From the NCBI GenBank assembly GCA_025054715.1, contig JANWYH010000002.1:1-64000 (forward strand): DNA of 64,000 nt, in the 5' to 3' direction. Shown here piece after piece: positions 52,389 to 61,730 of this stretch; position 1 is the first letter of the stretch; each line of letters starts with the position of its first letter. The stretch is from Pyrinomonadaceae bacterium. GTDB lineage: Bacteria; Acidobacteriota; Blastocatellia; Pyrinomonadales; Pyrinomonadaceae. A model generated the notes under the pieces. The model worked only from the letters and a program-made list of their open reading frames with translations, had not been told where the DNA came from and did no database searches. The position numbers and the translations under genes are program-made.

Positions 52389-54158
52389 CTAGAAAACATA
52401 AGCGTTTGCCGAGATTAGTGCATCAGCAATTCGTTGACGAGCTGCAATCGTGTTCACAGGAGAGCTATTTTTTGTAAATCGCTTCAATGCGACTAAAAGT
52501 ATTTTTGCTTCATCACCTTCGGACATTGCAGCAATCGTGTTTCTGGCAATCATTTCTATTCGCTGCATTGCATCGTTGCAAAAAACTTGTGCCATGTCAA
52601 TCTGCCTTGAGGCATCGAAACCTCGACTTGCTGTTTTTTTAGCGCGAAGAACGGCTGTTTCCATAGCGTAAGCATTCATGATTATATCGGCGCAGTTTAT
52701 CAGGATCTCCTGCTGATTTTGAATGTCAGCCATGTATTTCTGCGCTGCAGTTCCCAGAATCATTAAGGCTACCTTCTTAGCATTTTTTGCAAGTTTAGAT
52801 TCTCTAGCAAGCAAGCTCTCATCTTCATCGAACGAAAGCGCAGGATTCATTATTTCATCCTGAAGCGCTTTTGCTGCTGCAAATAGCTCTAGCTGACCCT
52901 TCATCGCTCGTTTCAAAAGCATTCCTGGAATTAACATTCGATTGATTTCATTTGTTCCTTCATAAATTCGGCTTATTCGTGCATCTCTATACGCTTTCTC
53001 AGCAGGATAATCAGCCGAATACCCATAGCCACCATAAATTTGCACCATCTCGTCAACTACATAATCAAGAGCTTCAGAACAGAAGACCTTGTTTATGGAG
53101 CTTTCAACCGCATACTCTTCAATCGAACGCATTTTCCTTTCCGTATCAGCTCCATCACCTATCAAGGCGTCAATCATACCGACCGTTCTGTAAGTAATGC
53201 TTTCAGAAACCCAAGTTCGGATAGCCATCTCAGCTAGCTTGTGCTTTATTGCACCGAAAGAAGAAATAGGCTTGCCAAATTGATGACGCTCATTTGCATA
53301 GCGGACAGACTGATGAATCGCAAGCTTCGCTCCACCCGTTGCAGATGCTCCAAGCTTAAAGCGCCCAACATTTAAGATGTTAAAAGCTATTTTCGCACCA
53401 TCACCCACCTTCCCGAGAATGTTTCCTACAGGCACTCTCGCATCCGAAAGAATCAAAGGAGTAGTCGAACTAGACTTAATACCCATTTTATGCTCTTCTG
53501 CGCCGGGACGGCAATTTTCGCTTCTTTCAACCAAAAATGCAGAAAACTTTTCGCGCTCACCGTCAACCTTTGCAAAAACAATGTAGATATCGGCAAATCC
53601 ACCGTTGGAAATCCACATTTTCTCGCCGTTTAACACGTACTCCTTTCCATCTTCTGATAATCTAGCGTGACATTTAGCTCCGAGAGCATCCGAACCGCTA
53701 CCGGCTTCGGAAAGGCAATAGGCTGAGACCACCTCACCTGATACAATCTTCGGAATCCAAGTTTTTTTCAGCTCTTCAGAACCAAAATAAAGGATCGGCA
53801 AAAGCCCGATAGAAGTTTGTGCTCCAAAGGTTGTCCCAAAACCGCCACTGCGGCCTATATTTTCTGCGATGACCACGCCCGTTGTTTGATCAAGCCCCAA
53901 GCCTCCATACTCTTCGGGGATAGTAGCTCCCAAAAGCCCCAGCTCACCTGCCTTTTTTAACAAATCACGAGCAACTTGCCAGTTATGCTTTTCCATTTCG
54001 GGAATTTGCGGAAGAACTTCACTGTCAACAAAGCTGCGCGTCGTTTCACCTATCATTCTCTGCTCTTCCGTTAAGTCCTCGGGCGTGAAAACTTCCGTAA
54101 CATCTTCAATCAAAAAGGCACCACCCTTTACAAAATCTTTCTCCATTTTTGCTTCCAT
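52389..54158 (-). CDS. acyl-CoA dehydrogenase, long-chain (ACADVL-like)
   Basis: 589 aa. Substrate and FAD motifs are intact: YCLSEAGSGSDALGAKC, WISNGGFADIYIVFA, FGKPISSFGAIKHKLAEM, QIYGGYGYSADYPAEKAYRDARI and the catalytic-Glu motif IYEGTNEINR. The ~170-residue C-terminal helical extension is typical of the very-long-chain mitochondrial/bacterial type, which is often membrane-associated. It performs the first step of fatty-acid beta-oxidation. AAAGGAG precedes the ATG. A FadR-like operator overlaps its promoter. Confidence 0.93.
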   Translation of the reverse strand: MEAKMEKDFVKGGAFLIEDVTEVFTPEDLTEEQRMIGETTRSFVDSEVLPQIPEMEKHNWQVARDLLKKAGELGLLGATIPEEYGGLGLDQTTGVVIAENIGRSGGFGTTFGAQTSIGLLPILYFGSEELKKTWIPKIVSGEVVSAYCLSEAGSGSDALGAKCHARLSEDGKEYVLNGEKMWISNGGFADIYIVFAKVDGEREKFSAFLVERSENCRPGAEEHKMGIKSSSTTPLILSDARVPVGNILGKVGDGAKIAFNILNVGRFKLGASATGGAKLAIHQSVRYANERHQFGKPISSFGAIKHKLAEMAIRTWVSESITYRTVGMIDALIGDGADTERKMRSIEEYAVESSINKVFCSEALDYVVDEMVQIYGGYGYSADYPAEKAYRDARISRIYEGTNEINRMLIPGMLLKRAMKGQLELFAAAKALQDEIMNPALSFDEDESLLARESKLAKNAKKVALMILGTAAQKYMADIQNQQEILINCADIIMNAYAMETAVLRAKKTASRGFDASRQIDMAQVFCNDAMQRIEMIARNTIAAMSEGDEAKILLVALKRFTKNSSPVNTIAARQRIADALISANAYVF

Positions 54159-54184
54159 AACTTTTGCTCCTTTCGTTTTCTGAA

Positions 54185-54219
54185 ATTATATCTGAATGAA
54201 TGCTCATTCAGCAAGCGGA
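54185..54219 (-). promoter_or_regulatory. promoter with FadR-like TetR operator
   Basis: On the minus strand TTGCTG, 18 bp, TATAAT (54190-54185). The palindrome TGAATGA-ATGC-TCATTCA (54193-54210) fills the spacer. It closely matches the TGAATGA-N4-TCATTCA operator of Bacillus/Thermus-type FadR, a TetR-family repressor released by long-chain acyl-CoA. The repressor gene is not in this window. Confidence 0.8.
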
Positions 54220-54252
54220 AAGTTCGTAAGTGTCGAATTTTTCCACAAATAA

Positions 54253-54849
54253 TTAGATACGCTTGAAAGCTAAAACTTGAACGACCGATCCTAGACCTTT
54301 GTGAAAAACACCTTCTCTAACTTCCCTAACCACCTCGCGCGCAATTTCAAATTCGAGCCCGCTCAAATCTTCTTTCAAATCTTCTATCTCATAAAGAAGC
54401 TCTGGGTCTTTCGGTCCGCCCGTTCCATATTGAAGCTGACGAGGAGAATAAGCCTCTAAAATAAAAACCCCAAAAGGCTTTAATCCCTCTACTGCTGATC
54501 TGTGAACTTTACGGCGACTTTTGGGAGGAAGATGCCCGAAAATAGAAACTACGGCGTCCCATTTGTTTTTATCAATCTCATACAAAGTGACATCTGAAAG
54601 AACTGTTTCTATCTCAACTCCTTTTTCTGCTGCAAGCCTTCTTGCTTTTTCAAGACCTACCTTTGAACTATCAACGGCTGTAACTCTATGCCCCTTGGTA
54701 GCCATAAAAACAGCATTTCTACCTTCGCCTTCACAAAGAGAAAGCACTTTTGACGAAGGCGGAAGTCTATCTATTACCGAAGCCAAAAAGTCGTTGGGCT
54801 CCTTTCCGTAAACGTATTCATCGCAAGAAAACTTTTCGTCCCAGTTCAT
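54253..54849 (-). CDS. class I SAM-dependent methyltransferase (TehB-like)
   Basis: 198 aa. Rossmann motif I is VLSLCEGEGRNAVFMATKGH, followed by VTAVDSSKVGLEKARRLA and the motif-IV region WDAVVSIFGHLPP. The 'EGEGRNA' variant is typical of TehB-like/thiopurine-type small-molecule methyltransferases. Substrate unknown. It is the last gene of the pyrE operon, 6 bp after DUF1992. Confidence 0.75.
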   Translation of the reverse strand: MNWDEKFSCDEYVYGKEPNDFLASVIDRLPPSSKVLSLCEGEGRNAVFMATKGHRVTAVDSSKVGLEKARRLAAEKGVEIETVLSDVTLYEIDKNKWDAVVSIFGHLPPKSRRKVHRSAVEGLKPFGVFILEAYSPRQLQYGTGGPKDPELLYEIEDLKEDLSGLEFEIAREVVREVREGVFHKGLGSVVQVLAFKRI

Positions 54850-54855
54850 AACTTC

Positions 54856-55194
54856 CTAAAACTTTTTTCTTTTTCCTAAGCGATTTCTTTCAAGAATCAT
54901 GGAAAGCGCCATTGATTTTTCGTTTAGCAATTTGCTGAGAAGTTTTAGTTGCCGCTCATTTTCGCAAACTTTCATCTTCTCCTTTAACTCACCAATCTCT
55001 CTGATAAGCTCCACTTCCAATGGGACAATCTTATGATTTTTCAAAAGGGCATAGGCAGCTCGCACGTCTTCTGGTGCAGCGAAGTATTCATCTAAATTTA
55101 TTGGCTTACCTTCACCTTTAAGCCCGCTGAATTTGCCCTCCGATATAGCTTTTTGTATTTGTTCTTCAATGAATTTTTCCAGCCACATAATCAT
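54856..55194 (-). CDS. DUF1992 (DnaJC28-like) protein
   Basis: 112 aa (110 aa from the third codon, ATG 55188). KFIEEQIQKAISEGKFSGLKGEGKPI is the conserved core of the DUF1992 / DNAJC28 central domain, here without a J domain. Function unknown. Its start lies inside the last 29 bp of asnB. Confidence 0.8.
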   Translation of the reverse strand: MIMWLEKFIEEQIQKAISEGKFSGLKGEGKPINLDEYFAAPEDVRAAYALLKNHKIVPLEVELIREIGELKEKMKVCENERQLKLLSKLLNEKSMALSMILERNRLGKRKKF

Positions 55195-57058
55195 TTTCTA
55201 TAAATTGCCGATACCAAATTTCAAAACTTATAAGCCGAAAAATTTTACTCGAGTCATCTGCTCCACTCAAAAATCTGCGAGTCAAATACTCCAAGTACTC
55301 TTTATTAAAAACCCCACGACTGATTACTCTTTCGCTTAACACATATTCGTCGATCAATTTCTTAAACCTTGTTCTTAGCCATTTATTTACCGGAACTGGA
55401 AAACCCATCTTCGGACGACTCAGGATTTCTTCAGGAATTTTCTTCTTCATTGCCTGCCGCAAAAGCCACTTTGTGGTTCCGGAACGAATCTTGAGTTCTG
55501 CCGGCATCTTTGCGCAAAATTCCACTAGATTATGATCGAGAAAAGGTTCACGTGATTCGATCGAAGCCGCCATGCTCATTTTATCTTGCTTCATTAGAAG
55601 TTCTTGAAGATACGTTTTCATATCAACATAAAGAAGTTTATCTAGGATGTTTCCGACCTCAGAAGCTTCCAAAAGGCGTTTTTGATGAAAATATGCATCT
55701 TGTAACTTTTCTTTTGCTTTTTTTGTGAAAAGCTTATCCTGTGATTTTCTATTAAACACTGCAAAGTTATCGAAAAAAAGTTCTTCAATGTTTGCTTTTC
55801 TTACAAGAAAAGTTCTTGAGAGTTTACCGTCTGAATTTTCAAGAAGTAGCCTTATAAACTGCCTGAACTTCAGTGGTAGCAAAGATTCGTATCTTTTACC
55901 GTATTCAATAAGTTTTATAGCCTTAACATATCTGGCGTATCCAGCTAAGGTTTCATCACTTCCTTCGCCCGTAAGAACTACCTTAACATGCTTGCTGGCA
56001 AGGCAAGCAACAAAATAAAGCGGAATGCAAGCCTCAAAGCTTATTGGTTCATCATTTTGCCAAATAAGTTTAGGAAGAGAAGAGAAAAAATCTTCTCCAG
56101 TTACGATGATTTCGTGATGATCGGTCTGAAAATGCTTTGCCACGATTCTTGCAAATTGAAGCTCATTGCTTTCATCGTCATCAAATCCAACCGAAAAAGT
56201 TTTAATCTGTTCACCTGCCTCTTCCGTCATCATAGCGCAAATAGCTGATGAATCAATACCACCCGAAAGAAACATCCCTAGTGGAACGTCTGACATCAAT
56301 CGGATTCTTACGCTTTGACGGAAAAGTTCTAGCCAGTTTTCGACGAAAAAACTGTCGTCGCCTATCGTTTTTGGTTCAAAGCTTAAGTCCCAGTATTTTT
56401 GAACTAAAATTTTTCCATCTTGCCACAAAAGAAAATGACCCGGCAACAGCAACTTGATACCATTAAAAAGAGTTTCATCAGAACAAGCTCCGTGGTTTGC
56501 CATTCTTTCTGCAAGAGAACTGTAGTTTAGCTGTGGCTTTATAACTTCGAGAAGGCTTTTAATCTCCGAAGCAAAAAACAAACTACCATTTTCACCGTGA
56601 AAGTAGTATAGCGGTTTTACTCCTAATCTGTCGCGTGCCAGAAACACTCGTTTTAGATTTCTATCCCATATTGCAAAAGCAAACATGCCGCGAAGGTGCT
56701 TTAGACATTCCGTTCCGTATTCTTCGTAAAGATGAATTATAGTCTCCGTATCGCACCGAGTTCTATAGGAATGACTTTTGCGCTCAAGTTCCTGACGAAG
56801 GTCTGTATGGTTATAAATCTCGCCGTTATAAACCAAAATGATTGAACTATCTTCATTAAACATTGGCTGATGGCCACCTTCGATATCAACTATTGAAAGC
56901 CTTCTGTGACCTAAGCCCACTTTTCCGTCTAACTCGATGAATTCGCCCTTATCGTCAGGCCCTCGATGGCTTAGCTTGTCTCTCATTCTGCGCACAGCCT
57001 CAAGTTTTACTTCGTCTCGAGAAAATCTAGGATAAGCCATTCCGACTATTCCACACAT
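55166..57058 (-). CDS. asnB: asparagine synthetase, glutamine-hydrolysing
   Basis: 630 aa. Cys2 (MCGIVGMAYP) is the glutaminase nucleophile, with YNGEIYNHTDLRQEL and the class II amidotransferase fold in the first ~200 residues. The synthetase domain has the ATP pyrophosphatase loop LSGGIDSSAI and LTGEGSDETLAGY. The C-terminal SREPFLDHNLVEF is also typical. In such contexts this family can also amidate cell-surface or peptidoglycan components, but Asn synthesis is the default. 1-bp gap to uppS. Confidence 0.88.
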   Translation of the reverse strand: MCGIVGMAYPRFSRDEVKLEAVRRMRDKLSHRGPDDKGEFIELDGKVGLGHRRLSIVDIEGGHQPMFNEDSSIILVYNGEIYNHTDLRQELERKSHSYRTRCDTETIIHLYEEYGTECLKHLRGMFAFAIWDRNLKRVFLARDRLGVKPLYYFHGENGSLFFASEIKSLLEVIKPQLNYSSLAERMANHGACSDETLFNGIKLLLPGHFLLWQDGKILVQKYWDLSFEPKTIGDDSFFVENWLELFRQSVRIRLMSDVPLGMFLSGGIDSSAICAMMTEEAGEQIKTFSVGFDDDESNELQFARIVAKHFQTDHHEIIVTGEDFFSSLPKLIWQNDEPISFEACIPLYFVACLASKHVKVVLTGEGSDETLAGYARYVKAIKLIEYGKRYESLLPLKFRQFIRLLLENSDGKLSRTFLVRKANIEELFFDNFAVFNRKSQDKLFTKKAKEKLQDAYFHQKRLLEASEVGNILDKLLYVDMKTYLQELLMKQDKMSMAASIESREPFLDHNLVEFCAKMPAELKIRSGTTKWLLRQAMKKKIPEEILSRPKMGFPVPVNKWLRTRFKKLIDEYVLSERVISRGVFNKEYLEYLTRRFLSGADDSSKIFRLISFEIWYRQFIENDYVAGKIH

Positions 57059-57059
57059 A

Positions 57060-57848
57060 TCAACCCGTAATCTTACCTATGCCGCCGAAGCGACGCTCCC
57101 TTTTCTGATAATCAATGATGGCTTTGAGAAACTCAACTCGACGAAAATCAGGAAAAAGAACAGGCGTAACGTAAATTTCGCTATAGGCTATCTGCCAAAG
57201 TAAAAAGTTTGAAACTCTAAATTCACCACTCGTTCTGATCAGCAAATCCACTTCTGGCAAACCATAAGTGTAAAGATTTCGTTCTATGTCATCCTCGCTC
57301 AAATCCTCAGGCGTTTTACCTTCTTCGATGAGCCTTCTCATTGCCTTGCGTGCAGCTTCGACGATTTCAGCGCGTCCACCGTAATTTAGAGCAACACTTA
57401 AGATCGTTCCTGTATTGTAGCGAGTTTTCTGTTCGGCATTGACAATTCTTTCTTGAATATCTTTATCCAATCGGCTTATTTTGCCAATAGATTGAAAACG
57501 AATGTTGTTTTTATGCACATTGTCAAGCTCTTTTTCAAGATAAAACTTGAGCATCTCCATCAAACCTGAAACCTCTTCTTTTGGTCTTTTCCAATTTTCC
57601 GTCGAAAAAGCATATAAAGTCAGGGCTTTTATACCGAGCCTTGCACTTGTATCGAGAAGAACCCTTACAGATTCAGCTCCTTCACGATGCCCTCGAATGC
57701 GTGGCAAACCACGTATCTTAGCCCAGCGACCGTTACCGTCCATTATTACCGCAACGTGTCTAGGCAGCCTCGACAGATCAATTTGCGACAAAAGTTTAGA
57801 TTCTTCAGAATCAGGTTCAACCACTCCGACGAAACTTTTTATCATCAA
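57060..57848 (-). CDS. uppS: isoprenyl transferase (undecaprenyl diphosphate synthase)
   Basis: 262 aa cis-prenyltransferase. The catalytic Asp lies in VAVIMDGNGRWAKIRGLPR, followed by GHREGAESVRVLLD, LTLYAFSTENWKRP and the C-terminal DLLIRTSGEFRVSNFLLWQIAYSEI (read in part). It makes the lipid carrier for peptidoglycan and glycans. Overlaps the DUF952 gene by 4 bp. Confidence 0.95.
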   Translation of the reverse strand: MMIKSFVGVVEPDSEESKLLSQIDLSRLPRHVAVIMDGNGRWAKIRGLPRIRGHREGAESVRVLLDTSARLGIKALTLYAFSTENWKRPKEEVSGLMEMLKFYLEKELDNVHKNNIRFQSIGKISRLDKDIQERIVNAEQKTRYNTGTILSVALNYGGRAEIVEAARKAMRRLIEEGKTPEDLSEDDIERNLYTYGLPEVDLLIRTSGEFRVSNFLLWQIAYSEIYVTPVLFPDFRRVEFLKAIIDYQKRERRFGGIGKITG

Positions 57849-58153
57849 AAAAGATTCCTTTCTTCAACCATAACTACGGCTGAAAAGTTTATTTTGCCAT
57901 AAACATGAGGATAAAATTCTCCTTCTGCTGTTGGCTCAACTCTTACTTCCGCATTCAATAGATGCGGATTAACATGCAAAATTATAACCTTTTCTTCCCT
58001 GGCAAAATACTTGCGTAAAACATCTTCTATTTGATACTTAAAGCTACAATGAATGAAACCTTCCCGATGAAGACTTTCTGTCTCATATTGATCAAAACCC
58101 TGCTTTTCCTTCCATTCATCCGTCTTTACAATGTGATAAATCAACATTTTCAA
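57845..58153 (-). CDS. DUF952 family protein
   Basis: 102 aa. Family pattern: LIYHIVKTDEWKE, EGFIHCSFKYQI and EFYPHVYGKINFSAVV. DUF952 proteins have an ADP-ribosyl-transferase-like fold, and their role is unknown. 4-bp overlaps with both neighbours place it firmly in the operon. Confidence 0.8.
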   Translation of the reverse strand: MKMLIYHIVKTDEWKEKQGFDQYETESLHREGFIHCSFKYQIEDVLRKYFAREEKVIILHVNPHLLNAEVRVEPTAEGEFYPHVYGKINFSAVVMVEERNLF

Positions 58154-58899
58154 TAAGAAACTCTAAGCAAAGTTAGACCATGTGCCGGTGCCGTAGCACC
58201 TACAAACTTTTTGTTTCCTGTCTCTAAAGCTTTTCTTATAGAGTCTGTCTCGAGCTTTCCCAAACCCACTTCAAGCAAAGTTCCGACAATCGAGCGAACC
58301 ATGTAGCGTAAGAACCCGTTGCCTGTTATGTAAAATTCTATCATCTTAGCTTGCGCTCTATCGTCGAATCGGGTTTTAACGTCAAGCGAAAAGATAGTGC
58401 GAATCTTACTTCTTGACTTATCATCTGCGCAAGAAAACGCCGTCCAATCGTGCTCTCCAATCAAAATTTCAGCAGCCCGTTTGATTTTCTCCATATCCAA
58501 ACTTCTTGCCTCGTGAAGAGCGTATCTTAGCCAAAAAGGCGACATTACAGGTGAGTTAACAACACGATAAACATAAGTTTTACTTTTAGCAGAAAACCTC
58601 GCATGAAATTGCTCATCAACCCTTTCAACGAATATTACTCTTATGTCTTTTCCTAGGTTACCATTTATTGCTTGTCTAAGCTTTTCCGCCGTAAAAGATT
58701 TTGTCATCTTTACGTTTGCGACTTGCCCTTCGGCATGAACACCGGCATCAGTTCTACCAGAACCACAAACATACACTCTACTACCCTCGAGCAAAGATAA
58801 CACTCTCTGAAGCTCACCTTGGACAGTGCGCTTATTCTTCTGAATTTGCCAGCCGTGAAAATCCGTCCCGTCGTATTGAATCAAAAGCTTGAAGTTCAT
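58150..58899 (-). CDS. truA: tRNA pseudouridine synthase A
   Basis: 249 aa. The catalytic Asp is in GSGRTDAGVHAEGQV; the N-terminus LLIQYDGTDFHGWQ and the C-terminal FLRYMVRSIVGTLLEVG complete the TruA signature. It modifies positions 38-40 of tRNA anticodon arms. Overlaps pyrE by 4 bp. Confidence 0.95.
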   Translation of the reverse strand: MNFKLLIQYDGTDFHGWQIQKNKRTVQGELQRVLSLLEGSRVYVCGSGRTDAGVHAEGQVANVKMTKSFTAEKLRQAINGNLGKDIRVIFVERVDEQFHARFSAKSKTYVYRVVNSPVMSPFWLRYALHEARSLDMEKIKRAAEILIGEHDWTAFSCADDKSRSKIRTIFSLDVKTRFDDRAQAKMIEFYITGNGFLRYMVRSIVGTLLEVGLGKLETDSIRKALETGNKKFVGATAPAHGLTLLRVSY

Positions 58900-59459
58900 C
58901 TTCTACTTCCTGGCTTTATAGCAGGAATTCCTTTTACGCACAAAGGGCATTCTTGAGGGGCATAAACCGGAACATTCATTGAAACTAACCACGTCCTAGG
59001 CACGCCGACATCCGCTGTCCCATAAGATCGATCAATTATCGAGGTTGCACCAATGATTTTCGCACCGCGCAAAGCTTCGATGCACTCTCGCGTAGAACCA
59101 CCCGTAGTTACCACATCTTCAACGACCAAAACTCGCTCGTTTTTCTTAACTGAAAAACCACGCCTTAAAGTCATTTTACCGTTTTCTCTTTCCGTCCATA
59201 TAAACCTTGCATTCAAAGCATCTGCCACTAAAAAACCTATTATTAGCCCACCGATAGCAGGCGACGCTACGGTTTCGATTTGTTCGTTCAAATATTTTTC
59301 CGCAATAAGCTTGCCAAAAATTCTCGCCTCTGAAGGCTTCTGTAAGGCTAAAGCGCATTGAAGATAAATCGGGCTATGTAACCCACTTGACAAAATAAAA
59401 TGTCCTTCAAGAAGTGCTCCTGCACTGCGAAAATGCCGCAAAATGTCTATCTCGCCCAT
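58896..59459 (-). CDS. pyrE: orotate phosphoribosyltransferase
   Basis: 187 aa. The PRPP-binding motif is VLVVEDVVTTGGSTRE; FILSSGLHSPIYLQCA and the flexible-loop lysines (ENGKMTLRRGFSVKK) fit OPRTase of pyrimidine synthesis. Cys-rich end (ECPLCVKG) is seen in many PyrE of the long-loop type. First gene of the minus-strand operon ending at 54253. Confidence 0.92.
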   Translation of the reverse strand: MGEIDILRHFRSAGALLEGHFILSSGLHSPIYLQCALALQKPSEARIFGKLIAEKYLNEQIETVASPAIGGLIIGFLVADALNARFIWTERENGKMTLRRGFSVKKNERVLVVEDVVTTGGSTRECIEALRGAKIIGATSIIDRSYGTADVGVPRTWLVSMNVPVYAPQECPLCVKGIPAIKPGSRR

Positions 59460-59521
59460 AAGTAATCAAGAGATTTTACCCAATAGAAACATTAAAATCC
59501 AATCTCGCAAAGCCTTCCTCT

Positions 59522-59550
59522 TTGACATCTGATTCTTAGAGTTTCACAAT
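59522..59550 (+). promoter_or_regulatory. sigma-70 promoter for the exonuclease gene
   Basis: TTGACA (59522-59527), 17-bp spacer, CACAAT (59545-59550). Predicted start about two bases before ATG 59559, so the message is nearly leaderless. Confidence 0.55.
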
Positions 59551-59558
59551 AACAAAAG

Positions 59559-60398
59559 ATGCTTTTACACCGTAACCTTATCTCAAATTCTGAAAAAATA
59601 GTTGAAGCGATTAAGTTACTTCGCTCTTTTGGCGGTAGAACTTCTGTGATGAAATTCGCTAAAAGATTTGCCAATATATCCTCTAAAGACCAAGCTCAGC
59701 AATTTGCAGAAGAGTTGTCAGGAAAAGACCCAAGAATAGTCGTAAAAGATGGCTTCATAGAATATATCCCACTTGAAAAAAGAAACTACATACTTTCTGA
59801 ATCGAGTTTCGTAGTTTTAGACATAGAAGCAACTGATTCGAAATTCCCCCCGGGAAGAATTCTTGAAATTGGAGCCTACAAAATCAAAAATCGGCAGATA
59901 ATAGGCAAGTTTCATAGTCTCGTAAATCCGCAAACTCCCGTGCCGAAATTCATAAAAGAACTTACCGGCATTTCCGATGAAATGGTCGAAAAATCGCCAG
60001 TCTTTGAGCAACTGATTTCAGACTTTTTGGAATTTCTTGATGACTCGATTCTAGTTGCTCATAATACCCGATTTGATGTTAGGTTATTAAACTATGAAAT
60101 TGGCAGAACTTATGAAAGTTATCAGCTCCTAAATCCAAGTCTTTGCACGGTTCAGCTTTCAAGAAAACTTATCACTGGGCTTGAAAATTATCGCCTGAAG
60201 ACAATTGCAAACTACTATTCGATAGAAATCGAAAATCTACATCGTGCCGACGATGACTCCTACGCAACGGCAAGAATTTTTATGAACCTTCTTTCAGAGC
60301 TTGAGAACCTTGGTATAAAAGACCTAGAGGGCATCAAAAAACTCAAAAACCTGAAGGAAAGTAATGCAACCATCGGAAACTCTTCAGCTATTGGTTAA
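59559..60398 (+). CDS. DnaQ-like 3'-5' exonuclease
   Basis: 279 aa. The first ~80 residues look like a small winged-helix region. The exonuclease domain (about 88-260) has DEDDh motifs: FVVLDIEATDSKFPPGRILEIGA (read in part), AHNTRFDVRLLNYEI and HRADDDSYATARIFMNLL, as in DNA polymerase III epsilon and its stand-alone relatives. No UvrC/GIY-YIG or helicase domain is fused. It may act in DNA repair or RNA trimming. Its 3' end overlaps the convergent M16 gene by 11 bp. Confidence 0.85.
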   Translation: MLLHRNLISNSEKIVEAIKLLRSFGGRTSVMKFAKRFANISSKDQAQQFAEELSGKDPRIVVKDGFIEYIPLEKRNYILSESSFVVLDIEATDSKFPPGRILEIGAYKIKNRQIIGKFHSLVNPQTPVPKFIKELTGISDEMVEKSPVFEQLISDFLEFLDDSILVAHNTRFDVRLLNYEIGRTYESYQLLNPSLCTVQLSRKLITGLENYRLKTIANYYSIEIENLHRADDDSYATARIFMNLLSELENLGIKDLEGIKKLKNLKESNATIGNSSAIG

Positions 60399-61728
60399 GA
60401 AATACCTTTTCATCTATTGACTTTGAGTTACCGACCACAATGAAACGAATGTTTCTCATATACTTTTGAGCGACACGGCGAACGTCTGCCGGCTTTACTT
60501 GATTTATTCTTTCTAGAAACATCAAAGAATTACGCCAGCCTCCTCCGATAAGCTCATATCTTCCAAGCTCACCAACCTGAGAAGCGTTCGTTTCAAGCCG
60601 TAGATAATACATCGTCGAGAAAAATCCTGGAAATCCTACGAAGCTGTTTTCATCAAGCGTTTCCCGCCGCAACTTCAAAATTTCCTTCAACATAAGCTCA
60701 ACTGCCTGATTAGCATCCACGGCCGTTACATAAATACTTGCTGTATTGGCTTCGTTGTCATTCATTGAAGCGTCTGGAGCATAAGAAAGCTGTCGCTCCA
60801 GACGAATTTCTTGATTTAAGCGAGATTGAAGAAGCGAAATCGCAACCTTCATAGGATAGTAATCAGGGTCAGACGGTGAAGGAGCTGCAAAGACACCTCT
60901 TACGTAGTTTGTCTGAACATTTCTCTCGACTACTTCTAAAGTAGGTTTATCAAATTTCAAAGCAGGTAAAGGTTTTTGTCTATAATCTCCTTTCGGAAGT
61001 TTTCCGAAGGTCTCTGCAACTCTTTTCTTTACATCTTCAACATCAACGTCTCCGACAAAAACCAAAAGTAGTTGAGAAGTCTGGAGAATCCTCCGATAAT
61101 AATCCTGCACGTCCTTAAGCGTGAAACGATTTATGTTTTCAATCGTTCCAAGCGGCTCGTTTGCGTATGGATGCCCCTCATAAATAAATCTTCTCTGAAG
61201 AACATCAAGAAAATTATCTGGACTGATGCTTCTACTTCTCAAGATGGTCAAAATTCGTTCACGAACAATTGATAAGTCTTTATCTTCAAAAGCTGGATTT
61301 ATAATTAAATCGCTAAAGATTTGCCATGACTTGCTGAAGCTAGTCTTTGTGCTGACCAGAGAGATCACACTGAAATCTTCACTGGCTTCCACGTTTATTG
61401 AGCTTCCTATTCTTGAAAGCTCACGTTTAAGGACATCCCTTGGAAAATTTTTGCTTCCTTCGATAGCTACTGAAAGAGCAAAATTTTCTATGCCAGTAGT
61501 TTCTGGTGTTAAATTCCTAACACCTCCTCTCACGAAAAGCCCAACAGCAACGGTTGCCGTGGTAGGACGGGGCTTGACAATTACCTTCAAGCCGTTTGTT
61601 GTCTCAAATTCTGATACAGATTGAAATTCCTGTGTTTTAGAATTTACAGGTTCTGACTGAGCCAATTGCTGAGAAAATGTAAAACTATAAAAAAGCAGAA
61701 AAAGAACTAGAAATACTGTTTCTTTCAT
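60388..61728 (-). CDS. M16-family peptidase homologue, non-catalytic subunit
   Basis: 446 aa with a signal peptide (about 1-19, TFSQQLAQ). The M16 fold is evident (VKPRPTTATVAVGLFVRGGVRN, read in part; TTGIENFALSVAIEGSKNF), but the zinc motif HxxEH of active members is absent at the expected place. It should pair with the upstream catalytic homologue, as in other bacterial M16 heterodimers. Located 2 bp after that gene. Confidence 0.85.
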   Translation of the reverse strand: MKETVFLVLFLLFYSFTFSQQLAQSEPVNSKTQEFQSVSEFETTNGLKVIVKPRPTTATVAVGLFVRGGVRNLTPETTGIENFALSVAIEGSKNFPRDVLKRELSRIGSSINVEASEDFSVISLVSTKTSFSKSWQIFSDLIINPAFEDKDLSIVRERILTILRSRSISPDNFLDVLQRRFIYEGHPYANEPLGTIENINRFTLKDVQDYYRRILQTSQLLLVFVGDVDVEDVKKRVAETFGKLPKGDYRQKPLPALKFDKPTLEVVERNVQTNYVRGVFAAPSPSDPDYYPMKVAISLLQSRLNQEIRLERQLSYAPDASMNDNEANTASIYVTAVDANQAVELMLKEILKLRRETLDENSFVGFPGFFSTMYYLRLETNASQVGELGRYELIGGGWRNSLMFLERINQVKPADVRRVAQKYMRNIRFIVVGNSKSIDEKVFLNQ

Positions 61729-61730
61729 AA

